A program made the position numbers and the translations under genes. A stretch of DNA of 64,000 nt from Fibrobacter sp. UWB13 (GTDB lineage: Bacteria > Fibrobacterota > Fibrobacteria > Fibrobacterales > Fibrobacteraceae). The notes beneath the pieces were generated by a model. That model was not told the origin of the DNA. It saw nothing but the letters and a program-made list of their open reading frames with translations, and ran no database searches. The stretch's first letter is position 1, and every line of letters starts with the position of its first letter. Of the stretch, positions 33,528 through 42,919 are shown in pieces. Location: assembly GCF_900177805.1 (NCBI RefSeq), contig NZ_FXAX01000001.1:1798001-1862000 (forward strand), given 5' to 3'.

Positions 33528-34511
33528 CTATGCTTTAGGAGCTTCCTCGGACTTGATTGCAGCGAGGCGAGCGTTGACCTTATTGGCAACGTCGGCTTCG
33601 GCATACTTGGCAGCCACTTCAACAGCCTTTTCGATAGCGAGAGCGTCGGAACGGCCATGAGCGATGATGCCAATACCATTGAGGCCAAGCAACAAGGCAC
33701 CACCCGTAGCGCGATAGTCCCACATTTCGGAGAAACGCTTGCCAGCCGGAGTGTCGATCGTGCCAAACATTTCCTGGTGCATTTCGAAGAAGCCTTCCAG
33801 GAGCTTGAGCACAACGTTACCCGTATAGCCAGAAGTCGCAACAACGTCGGCCTTACCTGCAATGAGGTCACGACCTTCGATGTTACCCATAAAGTTAACC
33901 GGAGCGGACTTGAGGAGCTGGTATGTTTCCTGGAGAACCGCCGGGCCCTTGTGTTCTTCTTCGCCCATGTTCAAGAGGCCAACCTTCGGATTTTCGATTC
34001 CGAGGTAAGCTTCGGCGAATGCAGAACCTGCAATGGCAAAGTCAACGAGAGTGGAAGCACGTTCATCAACGTTTGCACCGCCATCGACCAACACAATGCG
34101 GCGATCCTTTGTCGGAAGTGCAACCCCGATAGGCGGACGAGAGAACTCGTCGCAAGTCTTACCGAGGATCATGAGGCAGCTAGCCATCATAGCGCCAGAG
34201 TTACCGGCACTGACAGAAGCGTCCACAAGACCTTTCTTCTGCAAGGCAACGCAAGTCACCAAGCCAGAATGTTGCTTCTTCTTGACCACCATGACAGGAT
34301 GTTCATCCATAGCCACAGGATCCGGAGCATCAACTACGGAAATCTGATTGCCGGTGTAACCAAGCTTCTCGAGAGAAGCCTTGACCTCGGCCTCCGGTCC
34401 GCAGAGAACCACATGAATATTGGGGTTTTTCTTGACTGCGCTAACGGCGCCTTCAATGCAAACACTCGGGGCGTAATCGCCACCCATGGCATCCAGTGCA
34501 ACTTTGATCAC
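33528..34511 (-). CDS. plsX: Phosphate acyltransferase PlsX
   Basis: 327 residues. The start codon is GTG, set by AGGAGG 6 nt upstream. The N-terminus IKVALDAMGGDYAP, the central SAGNSGAMMA, PPIGVALPT and GFEEHKGPAVL-like (here GEEEHKGPAVL) motifs and the C-terminal GALLLGLNGIGIIAHGRSDA are diagnostic. It converts acyl-ACP to acyl-phosphate for phosphatidic acid synthesis at the membrane surface. It sits 14 nt after rpmF, in the conserved yceD-rpmF-plsX order. Confidence 0.97.
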   Translation of the reverse strand: MIKVALDAMGGDYAPSVCIEGAVSAVKKNPNIHVVLCGPEAEVKASLEKLGYTGNQISVVDAPDPVAMDEHPVMVVKKKQHSGLVTCVALQKKGLVDASVSAGNSGAMMASCLMILGKTCDEFSRPPIGVALPTKDRRIVLVDGGANVDERASTLVDFAIAGSAFAEAYLGIENPKVGLLNMGEEEHKGPAVLQETYQLLKSAPVNFMGNIEGRDLIAGKADVVATSGYTGNVVLKLLEGFFEMHQEMFGTIDTPAGKRFSEMWDYRATGGALLLGLNGIGIIAHGRSDALAIEKAVEVAAKYAEADVANKVNARLAAIKSEEAPKA

Positions 34512-34525
34512 GGATTCCTCCTAGA

Positions 34526-34714
34526 TTAAGCTTCGGCACCCTTCATGTCAACAACTTCCACACCGTTGTAGAAGCCGCAAACCGGGCACACGCGATGCGG
34601 ACGCTTCACGGAACCGCAATGATCGCAGGTAGCCATAGCCGGCACTTCCATCTTCCAGTGGGTGCGGCGCTTGTCACGACGAGCGGTCGAAGTTTTTCTC
34701 TTAGGTACTGCCAT
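34526..34714 (-). CDS. rpmF: Ribosomal protein L32
   Basis: 62 residues, [20 protein letters not shown]..., with a four-cysteine zinc ribbon C30, C33, C43 and C46 (the zinc-binding C+ form). Its position between yceD and plsX is conserved in many bacteria and supports the call. Confidence 0.98.
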   Translation of the reverse strand: MAVPKRKTSTARRDKRRTHWKMEVPAMATCDHCGSVKRPHRVCPVCGFYNGVEVVDMKGAEA

Positions 34715-34716
34715 TT

Positions 34717-35244
34717 TTAACTCCTGTTTTCCATTTTGCTCTTAAGAGCTTTGAGTTTTTCCCAGCGGGGGTCGAGCGGCTTTTCAGCATCGGCACCATC
34801 GCCAGCTTGATTGTTTGTTACAAAGATAAAATCTTCGTCAGGATTTTTCACGGGCGCAATGGGTTCCTGTAGGGTCACCAGCTGTCGGACGCACTCGGAA
34901 ACATCTACGAAGTCCTGTGTCTGCGGAATCGTGTAGGCGAAAACATCATCGTCGTCGTCATGAAGTTCCTGTGCAGCGCATGCTCCGCGCTCCACCTCGA
35001 CAACAATCTCGGTTTCGAACGGACGGTCAAAAAGATCCAGGCTGCGGACACAAGTGAGTGTTTGCACTCCAGAGATAGTACCGGTCACAAGGCACTTGCC
35101 GTTGCCTTCGGGGCTAACCAGCACCTCGGCTACCAGATCGCCCTTGAGGTGCAGTTCGTCGAAGATTTCAGGAGCGTCGGCATGGGACCAGACCACTCGT
35201 TGGTCTTCGGAATCAGTAAGTTTTTGTGCGATATTTATTCTCAA
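34717..35244 (-). CDS. yceD: YceD/DUF177 family protein
   Basis: 175 residues. The central [30 protein letters not shown] and the C-terminal acidic block with [11 protein letters not shown] fit DUF177 (YceD), linked to large-subunit rRNA accumulation in E. coli and plants. It precedes rpmF by 2 nt, the standard arrangement, and is the first gene of the operon. The two Cys of the family, normally in a CxRC pair, appear as C-V-R-S, so one of them is missing. Confidence 0.88.
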   Translation of the reverse strand: MRINIAQKLTDSEDQRVVWSHADAPEIFDELHLKGDLVAEVLVSPEGNGKCLVTGTISGVQTLTCVRSLDLFDRPFETEIVVEVERGACAAQELHDDDDDVFAYTIPQTQDFVDVSECVRQLVTLQEPIAPVKNPDEDFIFVTNNQAGDGADAEKPLDPRWEKLKALKSKMENRS

Positions 35245-35344
35245 AGTGGCACAAATGTAGTAAAACGCATAAAAGGGGTCAAGTGGGGATTAGTAGTTAG
35301 TAGGCGGTAGACAGTAGGAAAAAGAAAACTGAAAAACATTAGCC

Positions 35345-35360
35345 GTTGTCTATAGACAAC
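35345..35360. promoter_or_regulatory. Perfect 16-bp palindrome upstream of the PL1 gene (pectinase box)
   Basis: GTTGTCTATAGACAAC, ending 75 nt before the start codon. The same GTTGTC-N4-GACAAC layout occurs at 46416-46431 and, with one mismatch, at 54263-54278, each upstream of another polysaccharide lyase gene. Confidence 0.72.
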
Positions 35361-35435
35361 CATTTATAATAATGGCAGGCTGATTTCACCAAAACAAAAC
35401 TATTTTTGCAGTATATTGCAATATAGGGGTTGTTT

Positions 35436-37193
35436 ATGGGATATTATTTTGGTTTTAAGCGAAATTTCGCGGTTTCGGTGCTCTGTTTATCGTTTTGGTG
35501 TATAGAAGCAAGCGCCGAGCCGCTCGCGTTTCCTGAAGCGCTGGGATTTGGCGCAAACGTTACGGGTGGCCGCGCAGGTACCGTTTACCACGTGACAAAC
35601 TTGAACGATTCGGGCGAAGGCTCGTTCCGGGATGCAGTCAGTCAAGGGAACCGCATTGTCGTTTTTGACGTTGGCGGCATCATCAATATCAAAACTGCCG
35701 TTTCGATCAAGTCGAACATCACTATTGCCGGGCAGACAGCCCCAGGCGAGGGGATCGCCATTCACGGCGGAAAGCTTTCGACCGGTAAGCAGAGCAATAT
35801 CATCATCCGATACTTGCGCATCCGTCCGGGCGAAAATACGGCAAGCACCAAAGACGACGCGCTCAACCTCTACGATGCCAAAAACGTCATTGTGGACCAT
35901 TGCTCAGTAGAACTTGCTCCGTGGAATAACTTCGGAGGCTCTTCGGACAACGCAGATTACCGTGTCACTGGCATCACTGTGCAGAATTCGCTCATTGCAA
36001 ACCCGATTGGCCAGCAGTTCGGCGCCCACATCGAATCCATTGACGGTACTTGGGCATGGTACTACAACGCCTTCGTGAATACGCACAACAGAAACCCGCT
36101 CGACAAGATTAACGACATTTTCGTCAACAACATCCTTTACAACTTCGAAGCGGGCTACACGACACACACTAGTGCAAAATTCAAGCACGACATCGTGAAC
36201 AACTACTTTGTCTATGGTCCAGAAGGCAAAAACGAGTGGTTTCAGGTCGATAAAAAACAGAGCATTTACGCAAACGGAAACCTAATCGATAAGAACCGCG
36301 ACGGAGTGCTCAATGGCGGGCCAACAAGCATTTATTACTACCAGGGACCTGGCGAAGAACTGAAAAATCCGTGGAACGAGCTCACGACAAAGGGCCCGAT
36401 GATGAGTGCGGCAAGCGCCTGGCGCTACGTGACCTCGCAAAGTGGCGTCCTCCCCTACGACGACATTGATTCGCTTATCTGGCACCAGGTCGGCACGCTC
36501 GGCAAGGAAGGCGCGCTCGTAAAATCCGTAGGCGCCATGGGCCTCAAAACAAACAACGGCTGGGGTGAAGTCATCGCCGGGAAAGCAGCCACGGACAGCG
36601 ACAAAGACGGCATGCCGGACTACTTCGAAGAAGCAATGGGCTATGACTCCGCAAAAGACGACGCTATGACCAAGGAAAGCGACGGCTATGTGCGCATTGA
36701 AAAGTACATCAACTGGCTCGGTGCCATGCATGCACAAGTCGAAGGCAACGGGACGCTCGATTTTGACCAGCGTACAATCACGAGTGGGTTCCAGGAAGTA
36801 AAACCGTCTTACACCGTATCGGCTGCAGAAAACGGCTCGGTTGAATTACAGAAAGACGGCTACACCGCAAGATTCACTCCTGACAAAGACTTCAAAGGAC
36901 TCGCCTCATTCAAGTACACTGTCAAAGGGAACGACAACACCGAATACACAGGCCGCGTAGAAATACTCGTCGAAAAGTCCGCAAACGCAAGCGAGCCACC
37001 GGAACAGCAGCGAGACTCCAGCGAAACGGCACAAGACTCTAGCAAGACAGCGCAAGATTCCACAACGGCAATTCGAGATGCATTCCGAGAAGCCCACACA
37101 TTCCGCAACGCGCCTCAAATGCGCAAGAACACGTTCCACGACCTCAAAGGCCGCCGCTTCGAAAAGCAAATTCCGTACAGAGTAACGTTCTAA
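35436..37193 (+). CDS. Secreted PL1-type pectate lyase with short basic C-terminal tail
   Basis: 585 residues from the ATG; a TTG two codons earlier is weaker. The signal peptide ends near EASAEP. The catalytic parallel beta-helix (about 30-390) starts AFPEALGFGANVTGGRAG and carries the PL1 features HVTNLNDSGEGSFRDAV, TIAGQTAPGEGIAI, IIIRYLRIRPG and VIVDHCSV. A DSDKDGMPDYFEEAMGY calcium-binding-like segment leads to an Ig-like module (about 450-530). The tail FHDLKGRRFEKQIPYRV is almost identical to that of the lyase at 50645. It should cleave polygalacturonate by beta-elimination at the cell surface or outside. Confidence 0.88.
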   Translation: MGYYFGFKRNFAVSVLCLSFWCIEASAEPLAFPEALGFGANVTGGRAGTVYHVTNLNDSGEGSFRDAVSQGNRIVVFDVGGIINIKTAVSIKSNITIAGQTAPGEGIAIHGGKLSTGKQSNIIIRYLRIRPGENTASTKDDALNLYDAKNVIVDHCSVELAPWNNFGGSSDNADYRVTGITVQNSLIANPIGQQFGAHIESIDGTWAWYYNAFVNTHNRNPLDKINDIFVNNILYNFEAGYTTHTSAKFKHDIVNNYFVYGPEGKNEWFQVDKKQSIYANGNLIDKNRDGVLNGGPTSIYYYQGPGEELKNPWNELTTKGPMMSAASAWRYVTSQSGVLPYDDIDSLIWHQVGTLGKEGALVKSVGAMGLKTNNGWGEVIAGKAATDSDKDGMPDYFEEAMGYDSAKDDAMTKESDGYVRIEKYINWLGAMHAQVEGNGTLDFDQRTITSGFQEVKPSYTVSAAENGSVELQKDGYTARFTPDKDFKGLASFKYTVKGNDNTEYTGRVEILVEKSANASEPPEQQRDSSETAQDSSKTAQDSTTAIRDAFREAHTFRNAPQMRKNTFHDLKGRRFEKQIPYRVTF

Positions 37194-37228
37194 TTCATAT
37201 TCTAATCATTCTCTTCGACCTAAAACAC

Positions 37229-37260
37229 AAAGCACCTCGGGAAATACCGGGGTGCTTTTT
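37229..37260 (+). terminator. Terminator of the PL1 gene
   Basis: Stem AAAGCACCTCGG/CCGGGGTGCTTT with a GAAATA-like loop and a T run. It can also act on the converging GH5 transcript. Confidence 0.85.
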
Positions 37261-37362
37261 ATTGACAAAGTCAATTCTAAGCACTGCGCCTCGGTCATGG
37301 GCAAGCAAGCTTGCCCGCGACTCTCGGCTTGGGTGCTTTTTATTGGCAAAGTCAATTCTAAG
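37251..37362. repeat. 31-bp direct repeat carrying the terminator end
   Basis: GGTGCTTTTTATTG[A/G]CAAAG and then TCAATTCTAAG occur at 37251-37281 and 37332-37362 with one mismatch. Between them is a perfect hairpin GGGCAAGC-AA-GCTTGCCC (37299-37316). This looks like a duplicated terminator. Confidence 0.85.
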
Positions 37363-37382
37363 ATTTAATAGAAAGATGAATA

Positions 37383-39278
37383 TTACTTTACCGTTACCGG
37401 ATAGACAGAATTTCCAATGCGGAGAATGTAGCGACCAGCACGCGGCGCAGTCATCGAGAAATTGCCCGCTTTCGCCACGCCCACACGCAAAGTTTGTCCA
37501 AGAACATTGGAGAGCGAATAATGGCTTCCATTCTTAACGCCCGTCGCAACGATATTCATGCCGTCAGTATTCACGCGAACAAAATTGCGAGCAGCCATTC
37601 TCGCCGTCGGGATACTTAAAACGTCCGGGATTTCCATAACCGTGTAATTGGACACATTTTCGACGCACTTGAGACTATCAATCCAAAGATAATCGCCAAA
37701 CGCAACGTTGGTAACGCTAAAGCGGAGCGCCGTCGTCAACTTTGTAGAGAAAATTGTCGGTACATCAGCCTGCCAGCCATTATTGACCATCCAGCCAAAA
37801 TCCACATAAGCGGTTGTCCATTCTGGAGAATAAGGCATGCCGACAAACGGATAATCCCAAAGCCCCTGACCGAGAATTTCGGTAGACGTATTCCAATCGC
37901 TATAGGCTACAAATTGATGGTTCGTACCTTTATAGCGGTAGCTGAACATCTTGCACTTGGAAATATCAAAATCGAAAGTAAAATCGGCATTCACATAAGG
38001 TGCATAGTCAAAAGCCGTGCCGACCGTATCAAGCTTGATTTTATCCATCTTGACCATTCCGTTTTCGGAGTTATCTTCGAAACTAGAATTACCGTGGTCA
38101 CCCTGTTCATCGCTACCGCTCACATCCGTAATAAAGCTCCATTCTCCGGTAGCATCTGTCGATGTCGTCTTGAGAGCAAACGGGAGATCATCGTTAATTT
38201 GCGAAGCCCAATCAAGGTTCTTTGTGTAAGTCGTCTTTTGCGGAAGAACGTTCGCCTTGATATAGTTGTCGTCATCATTATCTTCAAGATACGGTTTTTC
38301 GACATCCCATTTGGCGGTAGAAAGTTTCTTTTCGTCAACCCATTTCAAGAACGCATCGGCATTCGCCTTGGTCTTGGCATCGTTGATATCTTTTTCGACC
38401 CAGCCCCATTCGGTCACGAAAACACTGAGACCCGCAGCAATAGCCTTGTTCGGGCTTGCATTCTGGCTAGTCGATGTTTCATTGATGTTATGCATATTGG
38501 CATAAAAATGATGCGTGTAAGCAACATTCTTGTCAACGACGGGATTTGCAACAGCATCGCCAGCCGCAGAAGACCACATCGGTGTCCCTACAACAATTAA
38601 GTTATCCGAATATTTACGAATTTCCTGAACAACTGTATCAGCATAAGCCTTGAGGTCATTCCAACTTTCACTCACAGGTTCATTGTAAATTTCAAAAATC
38701 ACATGCGGGTATTTGCCATAACGCTGAGCCATGGTCCCAAAGAATTTCGCAGCGTCACTTGCCGTAAAGCAAGCCTTATTATCGTTAAATTCGTACTTCG
38801 GTTTTACACCCTTGTGAATGCAATTATAATAGCCACCTTCACTGTGCCAGTCCACCAAAACATAAACATCGTTTCTGATAGCCGCCTGTACGACCGTATC
38901 CATTTGTGCGGAATAATATTCAGGACGAGTCTTGTAATTCCCTTGTCCCCAATTTCCAACGGAACCCATTGCAGAGCGAACAAGTTCAACATTCCACTCG
39001 CCTACAAGCGAATCAATAAAGGAATTGCCGTAGAACGACATTCCGTTTGGCCAAAAGATACTCCAGGTAAGGCTCATTCCGCGCACCTGAACTTCGGCTC
39101 CATCTTTGACGCCTTGCACGCTTCCATAAATGCGGCCTTCGCCAGCGGAATTCTTGCCGGCTTGCAAAGCACCGTATTGACTTACGGGACCTACGCGCGT
39201 GGGCTGAATTGTTGCAAATGCGCTACCCACAAAGGCAAACGCACACAAGGCGACAATCGCCATTTTTGACTTTTTCAT
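37383..39278 (-). CDS. Secreted GH5 endoglucanase with jelly-roll module and sorting tail
   Basis: 631 residues. The signal peptide ends near AFA (22). The GH5 catalytic domain (about 25-340) has the acid/base E200 in IFEIYNEP and the nucleophile E290 in VFVTEWGW, with HHFYANMH between. A CBM11/CBM30-like jelly-roll domain (about 365-545) and a C-terminal sorting domain (YSLSNVLGQTLRVGVAKAG...) follow. It should hydrolyse beta-1,4-glucan, probably cellulose. It lies 27 nt after the lipoprotein gene of the regulator/lipoprotein pair upstream, so it belongs to the same transcript. Confidence 0.95.
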   Translation of the reverse strand: MKKSKMAIVALCAFAFVGSAFATIQPTRVGPVSQYGALQAGKNSAGEGRIYGSVQGVKDGAEVQVRGMSLTWSIFWPNGMSFYGNSFIDSLVGEWNVELVRSAMGSVGNWGQGNYKTRPEYYSAQMDTVVQAAIRNDVYVLVDWHSEGGYYNCIHKGVKPKYEFNDNKACFTASDAAKFFGTMAQRYGKYPHVIFEIYNEPVSESWNDLKAYADTVVQEIRKYSDNLIVVGTPMWSSAAGDAVANPVVDKNVAYTHHFYANMHNINETSTSQNASPNKAIAAGLSVFVTEWGWVEKDINDAKTKANADAFLKWVDEKKLSTAKWDVEKPYLEDNDDDNYIKANVLPQKTTYTKNLDWASQINDDLPFALKTTSTDATGEWSFITDVSGSDEQGDHGNSSFEDNSENGMVKMDKIKLDTVGTAFDYAPYVNADFTFDFDISKCKMFSYRYKGTNHQFVAYSDWNTSTEILGQGLWDYPFVGMPYSPEWTTAYVDFGWMVNNGWQADVPTIFSTKLTTALRFSVTNVAFGDYLWIDSLKCVENVSNYTVMEIPDVLSIPTARMAARNFVRVNTDGMNIVATGVKNGSHYSLSNVLGQTLRVGVAKAGNFSMTAPRAGRYILRIGNSVYPVTVK

Positions 39279-39305
39279 ACTCTCTCCTATACGTGAAAAA
39301 GAATT

Positions 39306-40532
39306 TTAAAAACGCATCCCGAGACTCGGCCACATACTGGGCGAAATACCGTCAAAGCGGATATTGTCAAGGTAAATTTCGGTATCGTCAATAACGAGAA
39401 TGTTGATTGCATTGACTGCAATAAGTTCTGTATCGAAATCATCTGCCGTAAACGTGAAATGTTCCCATTTTTCCGTAAGCGTCACAAAGTACGATTCGTG
39501 ATATTCACGTTCGCCTTTATCACTGCGTTTGGCTATCTGCAACGAGATTTTTCCAGAACCTCTGGCATCAAACGAAATTGCAGTCGCCTTACGCAAATCA
39601 TAGAACGCAAACATTTCTGCCTTATCAAAATCGTCACCAATCGTAAAACCGATAACTCCATAATGCCCCGGAGTTTCCTCATCTATATCAAATGAGACGT
39701 GCAAGCTTTTTCCGCTTTTAGCGCTATCGCCAGAAACAAAAAGATTTTCACTATCGACACCCGCGCTTGCACGGCTTCCGCCACCCTGCAACGAGTCTGT
39801 GCAAATAAACCACCAGCCCTGTCCAAAACTTTTTCCGATAAATGTCTGTTTTTTCCAGTTTTCAAAATCCTCGACAACCGTAAAAATGCTATCTGCGAGA
39901 TTAATGTTGTTCGTTGTCGCACCTTCATTCAATCCGGTTTCCATCTGGTACGAGAACTTTCCAAAATAGCCTTCGACAAAAGCGTAATGCACGCCCGCAG
40001 GCAAATCATTAAATTCAAAGTTTCCGTTTGCATCCGTAACAACAGACTTATCCAAAATGGAAACAGTTGCACCTTCTACAGCAGCACCGTTATTCGTTAT
40101 TGATCCCTTAAGGGATTCGCTTGCCGCAATAGAAAGGGTTTGTTCGGGACTACGTTCGAGATTGACCCAGCGCATTGTAGATAATGAGTCGCCCGAACGC
40201 GTTTCCAAAAGCTGGACAGGCGCTTTTTCACCAAGAACAGCGGACCTAATTTCAAGAACACCATTGTTATCCAAAGAATCTTCATACGCCACATGCATGG
40301 AGTCTTCGTCCAAAATCCACACACGGGCAAGCGCATTCACCAAAGGTTTCCCATGATTTGTCGCCGTGATAATCCCTGCAATTTCAGTTTCACCAGCATT
40401 ACTACCCGTGCCGTTTGCGATGTCAGAATTTCCGCTACAACCAACAAGCGAAATACAAAGGATTGCGACAAAAGCCACAACACCCAAAGGGAATACCCAA
40501 ACCAGTTTTCGTAAAACATTACGGAGGTACAT
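39306..40532 (-). CDS. Lipoprotein with regulatory-like Ig domain and CBM11-like domain, coupled to a TIGR02147 gene
   Basis: 408 residues from the ATG in TAATG, where the stop of the upstream regulator gene overlaps the start; the ribosome site GGAGG is inside the regulator gene. The lipobox is VGC (about C33) followed by SGNSDIANGTGSNAGETEIAG. A carboxypeptidase-regulatory-like beta domain (about 55-190, GSITNNGAAVEGATVSI, TDANGNFEFNDLPAGV) precedes a CBM11/jelly-roll-type domain (about 215-400, EDFENWKKQ, YLDNIRFDG). The layout suggests an outer-membrane, possibly surface-exposed glucan binder. It is followed by the GH5 gene. Confidence 0.82.
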   Translation of the reverse strand: MYLRNVLRKLVWVFPLGVVAFVAILCISLVGCSGNSDIANGTGSNAGETEIAGIITATNHGKPLVNALARVWILDEDSMHVAYEDSLDNNGVLEIRSAVLGEKAPVQLLETRSGDSLSTMRWVNLERSPEQTLSIAASESLKGSITNNGAAVEGATVSILDKSVVTDANGNFEFNDLPAGVHYAFVEGYFGKFSYQMETGLNEGATTNNINLADSIFTVVEDFENWKKQTFIGKSFGQGWWFICTDSLQGGGSRASAGVDSENLFVSGDSAKSGKSLHVSFDIDEETPGHYGVIGFTIGDDFDKAEMFAFYDLRKATAISFDARGSGKISLQIAKRSDKGEREYHESYFVTLTEKWEHFTFTADDFDTELIAVNAINILVIDDTEIYLDNIRFDGISPSMWPSLGMRF

Positions 40533-41371
40533 TACTTTACCTCCTTGACTTTGGCGCGGTTCACCAACTGAAACCCTACATGGCAAACACGGTCTGGATT
40601 TTTCTCTTCACGAGATAACGCAAGAATTTTTTCGCGAAGTTTCGCAATTTCTTCGCGGACTTTTTCAAAGCTTTCTTTAGACAAACTGCACGTAACACTC
40701 GTAACGCTGCGGTCATCACTAGTGAACAGATCATAAACTTCACTATTCACTTCAAGATTTTTTAGATGGTATTTGCGTAAAATCGTAGAACGCACGCGAG
40801 GCGGAGTTGAAACAATAGGCTGTTCCACACGATATACACCATTTTCATCTAACGTAACGAATCCCGATTCCATCAAATAGCGAATACCACTTTCCACCTG
40901 AGGAGCGCGAAGCACTGGCGTAAACATGCGTCCAATTTTTTCCGCCGGCATATTGGGCGGAAGCAGAGGGAGCAAGTCGCGCAACACGGGATAGTACCAT
41001 TTCGAGAAAAACTTGAGCGAAGAATCCTGCAGAGCAAATTCCTGATTGTTCGCACGGACCGCAAGGAGCTTTCGCAACAATTCTTCGCGTACATCTACAT
41101 TCTTTTCGTTACCGAAGCGCACCAAATCGAGAAAGTAATCCGATTCATCATCGGGAAGTCCCCACGACTTGGCGATATTTTTCGCATTCGCAACGGACAG
41201 CGGGCGCGAGCCATCTAGGATTCGGCTGAAAAACGCAGAACCGGAAACACCCGCATTTTCTTGAATCGCTCGGAGCGAAAGGCCCTTTGACTGCATTGTT
41301 TCCAAAACAGCGCGAATAAAATCGCGGTAATCAAAATACATAAATACACTAATTTTGGAAACATCTATCAT
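40532..41371 (-). CDS. TIGR02147 family regulator (HTH protein) of the GH5 module
   Basis: 279 residues. The family is one of the largest paralogous sets in Fibrobacter succinogenes. An N-terminal helix-turn-helix-like region (SLRAIQENAGVSGSAFFSRILDGSRPLSVANAKNIAKSW, about 30-70) is followed by YFLDLVRF, WYYPVLRDLL and a winged-helix-like part (RYLMESGFVTLDENGVYRV) and the C-terminal VCHVGFQLVNRAK. It has no signal peptide or membrane helix, so it should bind DNA in the cytoplasm. The gene is upstream of and translationally coupled to a lipoprotein gene. A later ATG (MYFDYRDF, 41341) is an alternative start. Confidence 0.87.
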   Translation of the reverse strand: MIDVSKISVFMYFDYRDFIRAVLETMQSKGLSLRAIQENAGVSGSAFFSRILDGSRPLSVANAKNIAKSWGLPDDESDYFLDLVRFGNEKNVDVREELLRKLLAVRANNQEFALQDSSLKFFSKWYYPVLRDLLPLLPPNMPAEKIGRMFTPVLRAPQVESGIRYLMESGFVTLDENGVYRVEQPIVSTPPRVRSTILRKYHLKNLEVNSEVYDLFTSDDRSVTSVTCSLSKESFEKVREEIAKLREKILALSREEKNPDRVCHVGFQLVNRAKVKEVK

Positions 41372-41452
41372 ATTTCCAAATATAAGTAATTATCATCAAT
41401 TTTTCAATGTAAATTTTTATATATAATTTACAAAATACATAATTTTTGGAAA
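41354..41452. promoter_or_regulatory. TTTGGAAA boxes around the regulator start
   Basis: TTTGGAAA occurs at 41354-41361 and 41445-41452 and inverted (TTTCCAAA) at 41373-41380. The first two boxes form an inverted repeat spaced by 11 nt that spans the annotated start codon. Candidate autoregulatory operator. Confidence 0.5.
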
Positions 41453-41458
41453 CACATT

Positions 41459-42919
41459 TTAAGGCTTCAGTTGCTCGTACATGACCTCAATCCACTCGGG
41501 ACTGCGGGCGATTGATTCCACCCAAATTTCATCGAGTGCGCCGTTCCAGGTTTCAGTCTCGATTTCATCGCCACCGATGCGGAAGGGGACGTTACGATTC
41601 AGCTCGTTCGGCACAAATTCCCCTGCAAATTCAGTTCCATCGGAACCCGCAATTGCTATAGGTTCGCCATTCACATACATGCTCACCTTGTGATTCTTGG
41701 AAACGAGCACAAGGAAAGCCCACTCCCCGACAGGCACGGATGTTGAATCCCCGAAATACACCGCCTCGGGGCTGCCCGGCATACTTTTCATCACGGCAAA
41801 CGTTCCGCTATTCACCTCGTAATGCCACTGGAATCGCGAAGTTGAATCGCTCCAATAATCACGCTGGCTAAACAGCACTTGGTGTTCGCCATTGGGACCA
41901 TTCCACTTCGTCCATAACGACAGCGTAAAGTCGCCATCTGTAGGGTCAAGCGTATCGAGGTCGATAAATTGGCCAGGTAAAAGTAAAATAGCCTTTTCGT
42001 ACCCGCGAATTCCTTCCACACGCACCACACTATCAGCAAGCGTAGAATCGTTGTCGTAAACAACAGCGTTTTGTTCCACGTAATGCAACTGTAACGGGAT
42101 TTCCCTTCGCTTATCTTCTGAAACAAAATTCGGCGCATAAGTCACAATTCCATAGTCATAGCCCAAATCCCGGCTAGTCATGTAACCGTCATTACCTTCC
42201 AAAATTTCGAGCGGCGGGAGCGATATCGTATCACGGGAATCAGTCGTAGCAAAGTGAAGGCGTCCCTTCGCCGTATCGCCTTCCACATAAAACAATTCCA
42301 TACGCCTACCGGAAGGCACTTTTTCAAGCGTAAAGTGACCATTTTCGTCAAGTTCTGAAACAATATCCGTAGCAGCCAACCGCACATAGCCCGAAGACTT
42401 TCCGTCAAGGCTACCCTTCAGCGTTCTAGGCTTCTCAATTTGCATCATGTAGTACCCTTCTAGCCCCATGCCACCGACAAGCAAGGAAAGGCCTTCGTGT
42501 TCTGCATAAAGGAACATGTTCGAGCCAGCATTCTCGAAGCCGCTATACGTCTTCCTGCGGTTTATGTAAGCGGAATCATGCATTATCACACATTCGCGTT
42601 CCAACTCAAAACTGAAATGACCTACAGAATCGGAAACCGTTTCGACAGAATCTCGGAAGTCCTCCTTATTATTCGAATAAAAGCCATCTGTATAAAGCAC
42701 CACACGGGCATGGGCGACACCATTGCCCTGCACGTCAATAACTTCGCCAGCAATCAATTCGTATTCAGGCGGTTTTACAACGGAATTTCCGATATCGGTC
42801 ACGCCACCGGCGACATCCTCGCTACTTGAGCACGCTAAGAACGTCAAAGAAATCGCAAGCGACATCACGCACGCAACGCAATTACGCGACAACTTTAGAT
42901 AAACTTGTCTATTTTTCAT
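41459..42919 (-). CDS. Lipoprotein with regulatory-like domain and LamG/ConA-like domain, coupled to a TIGR02147 gene
   Basis: 486 residues. The lipobox LAC (about C30) is followed by SSSEDVAGGVTDIGNSV, matching the other two lipoproteins of this type. A carboxypeptidase-regulatory-like domain (about 50-130, VIDVQGNGVAHARVVL) and a second beta region lead to a LamG/ConA-like lectin domain (about 320-480, FTLSLWTKWNGPNGEHQVLFSQRD, YVNGEPIAIAG, GALDEIWVESIARS). Its ATG lies 11 nt inside the upstream regulator gene. The likely role is surface polysaccharide binding. The next regulator starts 88 nt downstream. Confidence 0.82.
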   Translation of the reverse strand: MKNRQVYLKLSRNCVACVMSLAISLTFLACSSSEDVAGGVTDIGNSVVKPPEYELIAGEVIDVQGNGVAHARVVLYTDGFYSNNKEDFRDSVETVSDSVGHFSFELERECVIMHDSAYINRRKTYSGFENAGSNMFLYAEHEGLSLLVGGMGLEGYYMMQIEKPRTLKGSLDGKSSGYVRLAATDIVSELDENGHFTLEKVPSGRRMELFYVEGDTAKGRLHFATTDSRDTISLPPLEILEGNDGYMTSRDLGYDYGIVTYAPNFVSEDKRREIPLQLHYVEQNAVVYDNDSTLADSVVRVEGIRGYEKAILLLPGQFIDLDTLDPTDGDFTLSLWTKWNGPNGEHQVLFSQRDYWSDSTSRFQWHYEVNSGTFAVMKSMPGSPEAVYFGDSTSVPVGEWAFLVLVSKNHKVSMYVNGEPIAIAGSDGTEFAGEFVPNELNRNVPFRIGGDEIETETWNGALDEIWVESIARSPEWIEVMYEQLKP

